64,000 nucleotides of DNA from Brachycybe producta. Taxonomy: Eukaryota; Arthropoda; Diplopoda; Playtdesmida; Andrognathidae. A program made the position numbers and the translations under genes. Below the pieces are notes generated by a model. That model was not told the DNA's origin. It searched no databases and saw nothing but the letters and a program-made list of their open reading frames with translations. Below are positions 58,150 through 64,000 of this stretch, piece by piece; position 1 is the stretch's first letter, and every line of letters begins with the position of its first letter. The stretch spans positions 283,330 to 347,329 of the forward strand of contig JAUPFP010000064.1 of assembly GCA_036925085.1 (NCBI GenBank), read 5' to 3'.

Positions 58150-59939
58150 CGCATTCTCTTGGTGTGTTGCCTTGTATAACAAAAACGTGATAATCTTGTC
58201 TTGAACATCTTAATTTATCTCGTTTATGTCATTATGTGTAATTTGGAACGTTGTTTTTGTTTCTTTTGTTGCCTTCGGTGTTTAATTTAGTCTTATTATA
58301 TTAATTTTTTTTTTTAAAAAAAAAGAGAAGTTCAGATATGATTTGTAAAGCAATGGCATAAAGGTGTGAGTAAGCACTTTGGCCTAATTGACCAAGTTTT
58401 GTATTTAGTTATTTATGATAGTTGTGTCTTGAAAGAATAATTATGAGTTATTGAATGTGGTTTTCCACAAGAAACAAGAGGGTCAATGAGCTCATGACAG
58501 CCTCTTTCTTATACATGTACAGGGTGATGCCTTAGTAACCCACTGCATTATCATAAACTGACAAGTTTATTAGTTGTTGATACAAAAGCCCCACAACTGT
58601 CCTAGCATGATAGTTTTTTTTATTGCCCATAGTTAAGTGGTTGACGGTGTATCATACTGCTGTATTTTTTAGCTGAGAAGATATAACGTGGGGTTTCATG
58701 AGCGCTTTGAGATCACAAATTCAAGCGCTGAGCTGTGTGCAAAAAAAAAAAGATGTTTCTATAACTTGAATGAGTGTTGATTGACAAATCACACCTACGT
58801 GTGTAAATTTATTGAAAATTCTTCACTTCTTTACTAGTTGTGACGAAAATATACGTATGAAATTTCAACTTTCTTTGAAAAAGAAAAAAAGTTAAAACAG
58901 TCAAAGAGTCTCACCATATCTTAACTAACAGATGAGTCCTGTATGAATGATTAAAATAACTAAAGTAGAATTGCAGTTATCAACTTATCACACAGTTCTG
59001 ATTTTTAACTGCATCGTCCAGTTAATCTTCTGGTCCTGGTGACAAAGTTTTTACAAAAATTTTCACATGCCTATCTGTGGCCTATCTTAAAGTTGATCCA
59101 ATTTCAAACTTAATCCAAATTTCAAATCAAAGTTTCACTCGGGAGAAGAGTTAAGGTGCTGTTATTGGGGGCGGGGGGGGGGGAATTAACACTTAACAAA
59201 AATCAGTTATAGTGTGCTTTCTATTGAGTGTACTAATATTAATACTGCAATCACATCGATAGAAATATAGTTATTGATACAAAATCAATTTATGAAAACA
59301 ATTTTGCTTTATTTTAAAAGTTGGGTTTTAGATCATTTCTGGGCCTTTAGATGTAATTTGCAAAATAATGCAGTAATTTTGCAAACACTCTGTAAGGTGC
59401 TTCAGGTTAATCCATGTTTAAATTCTAAAATTGAGGCATGTCATCTGCGGTTTTTTTTAAATAATTCCCCTCTTTTTTTTTTCTTGAGAGATTTATTGTT
59501 ACCCCTCACTTATTATATTAAATGAAAAATGTATTCTACAATCTACCAAAAACTATCCTGAAATAAGTTTTTTTTTTTCAATCAAACCACTAATATAGGT
59601 GTCTTCTACGTTTTAACAATGGTGTTTTTGTATGTTGAAATTGGTAGTTTTGCTTTTTTTGTTTTGAGGTTTTGTGTGTGTGTGTCTTGTTATTGTTGTA
59701 TGGGACATTTTTCTTTAGTAGTATGAATGAGCCACATGTTTTTTATGGATTACCATTTGTCTTTGGCCTCTCTTATATTTTTCTATTGTGAAAGGGATGT
59801 AGTGGAAGAAGAAGAAGAAGAATGAAAAAAATAGGCATTTATAGTTTTTGTGTATGCACAATATAACAATATATATATATTGAAGTAATGGGAGCAGCTG
59901 TTGGTGTACAATGTTGGGGGATGTGTTGTTTGTATATGT
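58150..59939. other. AT-rich non-coding stretch
   Basis: No gene is seen. A GCG-G9 run lies near 59168. Confidence 0.45.
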
Positions 59940-59967
59940 GCATCATCATCATCATCATCATCATCAT
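59940..59967. repeat. (CAT)n microsatellite
   Basis: About nine CAT units. They encode the Asp run inside a 143-codon minus-strand frame that I reject as a gene. Confidence 0.95.
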
Positions 59968-60614
59968 GCATAATGGAAGATTTCAGGGTTTTTTTTGTCA
60001 GTATGTAGGCCCTACCCTTGTAATGTGGTGGTTGGCTGGTGGTTTTGGTGATGATTTCAGGCCTTTCTTCTTTCAAATAAATCCTTTTTTTCTGTTTTAC
60101 GCACAATTCTGATTTATTTCTAGACATTATTTTATTCCTTTTTTTTCTTCTTCTTCTTGTTCTTCTGCATGGAAAACTCAACGAGATTTTATTTCTTTCT
60201 TGTGTTTTTGTCATTTAAAAAAAAGTGATGTGGAGGAAGAGGGGAAGGAAGGTGGGTGGATGTCGTAGTAGAAGGTATAGAAGGTAATTCTAGTTCTTGT
60301 GACACAATTGGTCATTATTTTCTTATACAAGATGTCAACGACAAAGTTTAGTTATCTAACTAATCTTAGTTGTGTGTGTGTGTGTATTATGAGAACAATT
60401 TTTTGTTGTTGTTGTTGTTGTCTTAACATTTCTTTCTGAGGATTTCTAAATGAATAAAAACAATTGTTTTTGAAAGACTCCTAATTGAATATCATGATTT
60501 TTTTTTATCATTGTTGAGATTTAAATTTTTCTTGTGATCTACATTCACTGATTAGGGATATATTTGTCATTTGTAGTGTAACTTTTAATATCCGATTGGC
60601 TCAGAGTGAGCCTA

Positions 60615-61232
60615 GTTTTACGCGACGATACGCATATCCGATACGCGTATACGGGAATACACAAATAGACGATACTCGTGTGATACAGAATCCACCTGTG
60701 GGGGTGCCAGATCTTTTGTTTGTCAGTTGAGCGATATAAAAAGTCGCTGGCGGTCGACGTTCCCAAGTTGATACACAAAATCAGTATCGCGATACTTGCA
60801 TATATACCACGAGTATCGCCGTATGAACGCTTCTATTTGTGTACATGTAAATTCAATATCGATCACACGTATCGCGATACTGATGGTGATGACTCCCAGT
60901 GAGATACTAGTGGACAACCCCCCCCCTTTCAGCCTCTTTCTTACCAATGACGACTAAATCACCTGAACCGAACATTGAAACTCTGATAACACAGACCTGT
61001 TCGTCACAACCTAGTGCATAAACATTAGCTGCTAACCTAGAGGTAATTTGTTTATGTGGTACCCGACAGAGGTAGGGACCCCTAGGCTCTTGTCTATGGC
61101 CTTCCCGGTGAAGACCCTTCTTGTTAAGACTGCTGTACACCAACTGGTATAAGTGGCCTAAAGCCTATCGGCGGGCGGGCCGTAGTTATTTTTGCAACAC
61201 GTATCGCGATAACACGTATCGTCGTGTAAAAC
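60615..61232. mobile_element. 618-bp MITE with TATCGCGATA palindromes
   Basis: The left end GTTTTACGCGACGATACG and the right end CGTATCGTCGTGTAAAAC are inverted with one mismatch. CTAG lies at each edge, suiting a TA target duplication. TATCGCGATA occurs at about 60786, 60870 and 61202, and GATACGCGTATACGGG near the left end. The central 300 bases are GC-richer unique sequence without a convincing frame. Confidence 0.82.
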
Positions 61233-61318
61233 TAGTTTTGTTTAACATAAATTTATTATATTATAATTTAAAAATATTTTTAGCTAAACACCACCCCTAG
61301 TTGCTTTAGAATTGGTTT

Positions 61319-61370
61319 GCATTATTCTGTCTTTCAGGACCAAAATTAAGAAAAATTAGAAACTGGATAG
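61319..61370 (+). mobile_element. Family A hairpin MITE, left-end fragment
   Basis: GCATTATTCTGTCTTTCAGG then ACCAAAATTAAGAAAAATTA match the left end of the copy at 52792. Confidence 0.6.
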
Positions 61371-61535
61371 CTCATCTACCACATACTGTACATGATCAAT
61401 GTTTTCATTGAAACGCAAGGATTGACAAGCCAGAATTGATTGTTTTTACACAGCTTAAAAATTCTCACCGGGATTTCCTCCTTCCACGTTTGAGCTTAAT
61501 ACAAACCGGGTGATAATCACGAGAAACATTGTAGA

Positions 61536-61628
61536 GAGCGATGTTTTCCGGCGCCTTTTGACTGACTCCAAAGAAAGAATGTTGGTTGTTTCTCTTGTTT
61601 TCCCCACTTGAAATGGAAAACATCGCTC
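61536..61628. repeat. 14-bp perfect inverted repeat
   Basis: GAGCGATGTTTTCC (61536-61549) and GGAAAACATCGCTC (61615-61628) flank a 65-base spacer. It could be a very short MITE or a chance hairpin. Confidence 0.6.
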
Positions 61629-62869
61629 AGTATGTCTGTACCTAGAAGCGAACAAGCTACAAACTATTTTATTGTAAAGGGTTAATGGAAAAATAGTGAA
61701 ATTCTTCTTTTTCTTTGTGATTTATTATTTTATGTAAGTGAACAAACAACAGATACTGAATTTCTGCGAGTGGAATTCGGTTTGTACGCGCAACATCACT
61801 AGCCTCATGTATTGAGATACAAGTTGCTGATACTGTGTCCGTTCAAGTTGTTGTCAAGTCATTGTTTACGAGTGTCCGGCATTTATCGCCCGGTCTGTAC
61901 CAGGCTTTTTTTTAAAGTATAAAAGGCATTAAACAAAGAAATAAAGCAATAGAAAACCCTCTTCTTGTATTTCTTTTAAGGAAAAACAACAACTTCAATA
62001 TTGTTGTAGATACATAATTCCAAACTAAAAGCATCTGTGTGACCTAAAGTCGTTTTGTTGAGTTGCAACTGGGGTTTGCTGCAGATCTTTTCAAAAGACA
62101 ATGAATGAATGAATGAATGAACGTCAGTTGTAAATTCACTTAATATTGACTTTATGAGTCTGAAATTGTTTTGAAAATCTTTTCTTAAATTGCAATGGAT
62201 GTAAGAAGTGGTTGGTTGCTTGGTTGGTTGGTTGCTTGTTGGTTGGTACCTCTGTCCACATTCCGAAATTTCTTTCCATTATTTGTGAGTCCATTTGTCT
62301 CTAAATATATTGAAGATCGCTCTCTTTTTTTTATTTCTTTAGTGGATTGTCTTTAAGAACAGAAAAAAAAAATTTCGCAATTACTTGACTGTATTGTTTA
62401 AATGGGATTTTTATTGTTTGAATGTAGGACCCGTAGGCAGTTTTCTTTTGTCATGATCTGTATTTTCAGTACAGTATTACTTTTGATATTGCATTCCTTG
62501 TCTTTTATTTTTCTTCTTCTTCTCTTTCTCTTGTTTGATATTATTGTCACCCTTTTAACAAATAACAACACGTGTTGCTAACATCTGATGAAGGATCAGA
62601 ATTGTCTTTTTTTCTCTTTTTTTTTATAATAATAGTCGGGGTTTTTTTTCTTCTTGAATTATCACTTAATCTCTTGACAGTTTTGTGTCTTGTGAAAGAC
62701 TGAACACTTTTCCTATTATCTATATAGACTTGAAAAGTGAAAATTACTTAACCAGCTGTTGTACTTTTTATTTAATTTAATGGAATTACAGAAACGTGAA
62801 AAATAAATAGATTTCTTTTTTTTTTTCTTTCTCTTTTTCAGAATAAAAACTTGTTAGAATAAAGTTGTG
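61629..62869. other. AT-rich non-coding stretch
   Basis: No gene is seen. It contains (ATGA)n near 62102 and (GGTT)n near 62218. A strong pyrimidine tract ends in TTTTTCAG at 62841, but stops follow quickly in all frames and no donor is near. Confidence 0.45.
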
Positions 62870-64000
62870 CTGCAACTTGTGAGGCAATGGACCAATTTTT
62901 GGGGCTTGAGTCAAATTGGCCAATCTTTGGAAATGATATTCAAAATTTCAAATAGGAAAGTCATTTGGCATGTTTGTCAAATGTTACAATTATTTGACAT
63001 CATGGTCAAATGGCGCCAGTCATTGGTCATCAGCAGGGCAAGGAGGTTCATGCACTTAAAAGCAACAAATTATGCATGTATTCATGCAACAAAAAACAAC
63101 TAAATATGCCATTAAATATGCACTATAAAAAAATCTTATTCAAAATTTCACCCATGGAAATTGAAGAAAATGGCAAAAAGCAACATTTCAATTAAACATT
63201 TTCATTAAAATTCAAAACTTCATCGATCTTTTGCCAAAAAAATTTAATATTTAAAAAACTTTCTCTCAACATCAAAGGATGTACGAGGAGCGTAAATGGT
63301 TCAGAGTATAATTTGTATCAAGTTTTCATCGTTAAAAGTCAGAAAAGTTCTGAGACCAATTTTTTAAAAAAAAATATTGAAAAAATTACAATTTATGCAC
63401 TTTTTTTTTGCCAATTTTGGCAAAATATGCATGCTTTGAAAAAAAAATGACAAACTATGCAAAAACATGCATTATAAAATTCATATATTTAGCTTCAGCA
63501 TGATATGAATCATGTTCCTATCTCATCTAGCATGAATTCAGAGCCAGAATAGTAAACATGCATTTGCATGAACCTCTTTTCCCTGGTCATCAGAGTGAAA
63601 TGTGGGACAATTGTTTTGGCCATGATAGTGAAATTGGGAAAATCATTGGAACTTAAGTCAAATGGGCCAATCATTTGCTTATTATAGTCAAGTAGGGCAA
63701 GCATTTGGTATGTTGGTCAAATATGCCAATCTTTGGGTATGGTAGTCAAAGGTTGCAATTATTTGGCATGATAGTCAAATGGAAATGGGCCAATTATGGG
63801 ACATTGTCAAATATGGGCCAAACATTGGGCGTCAGATTCCAATTGGCTAATCATTTGGCATGATACTCAGATGGGCCATTTATGGGGCATGATAGTCAAA
63901 TGGGCCAATCATATTTCGTGACTGTCAGATGAGCCAGTCATTAAGCAGGCTTGTTAAATGGGCATATCATTGGGCAAGTGTGCATAGACGACATTTTGGC
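62870..64000. repeat. About 30-bp minisatellite, interrupted, running off the window
   Basis: Units resembling GGCATGATAGTCAAATGGGC then CAATCATTT repeat with heavy divergence at about 62875-63033 and 63586-64000. A hAT element separates the two parts. Similar words occur near 36000. Confidence 0.8.
63034..63585. mobile_element. 552-bp hAT element inserted in the minisatellite
   Basis: The left end CAGGGCAAGGAGGTTCATGC pairs with the right end GCATGAACCTCTTTTCCCTG. The octamer GTCATCAG flanks both sides exactly (63026-63033 and 63586-63593). CAGGG ends with 8-bp duplications are a hAT signature. The interior is rich in ATGCAT and TATGCA words. There is no transposase frame. Confidence 0.92.

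Noticed and set aside
59783-60214. 143-codon minus-strand open frame, the longest in the window
   Set aside because: It consists of low-complexity Lys/Arg and Ser runs plus an Asp run encoded by the (CAT)n repeat. There is no domain, and composition matches the local repeats.
62812-62870. Very strong pyrimidine tract ending CTTTTTCAG at 62841, as an exon start
   Set aside because: Stops follow within seven codons in every frame and there is no donor nearby. Pyrimidine tracts are common in this T-rich strand.

Overview
This is eukaryotic, AT-rich, non-coding DNA, most likely from an invertebrate animal with large introns. No open reading frame shows a recognisable protein family, codon-like composition or a convincing chain of exons. 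The longest frames come from simple repeats or transposon sequence. The visible content is dinucleotide microsatellites (AG, AT, GT, CT), long G or C homopolymers, minisatellites, and many short non-autonomous DNA transposons (MITEs), several nested in one another. A mollusc such as a cephalopod, or another invertebrate with big introns, would fit, but the sequence alone does not fix the taxon.

The most informative signals are two places on the + strand where a canonical 3' splice site abuts a canonical 5' splice site. They lie at 10170/10171 (TTTTTTGCAG then GTAAG) and 46235/46236 (TGTCTTTATAG then GTAAG). Each has a branch-point-like sequence about 30 bases upstream and a second strong GTAAGT donor 51 or 78 bases downstream. 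This is the architecture of recursive (ratchet-point) splicing in very long introns. The + strand also looks T-rich relative to A by eye. The working model is that the window lies inside one giant intron of a gene transcribed on the + strand.

Layout: 1-5 kb holds AT-rich filler, AG and TA microsatellites, and a hAT relic split by a hairpin MITE. 5-10 kb holds two copies of one hAT-type MITE (one with perfect 8-bp target duplications), a 516-bp palindromic element and an AGC-rich repeat. 10-18 kb holds the first ratchet point, a GC-rich patch, a decayed A-rich array and two MITEs. 18-28 kb holds a hAT MITE, large AT/GT and CT arrays, GT-rich tracts around a possible fossil LTR, and a composite 1.7-kb hAT element with nested repeats and a 21-bp minisatellite. 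28-35 kb holds a CpG-rich inverted repeat, a Mutator-like MITE with 9-bp target duplications and further MITEs. 35-47 kb holds a third hAT element, a 16-bp minisatellite, a MITE with perfect 29-bp inverted repeats and the second ratchet point. 47-64 kb holds more MITEs, an array of about 20 units that each look like a 3' splice site, a MITE carrying TATCGCGATA palindromes, and a roughly 30-bp minisatellite interrupted by a hAT element.

No gene pathway can be described. The relationships that can be read are between repeats: at least seven dispersed families recur within the window, and nested insertions give a partial relative chronology.
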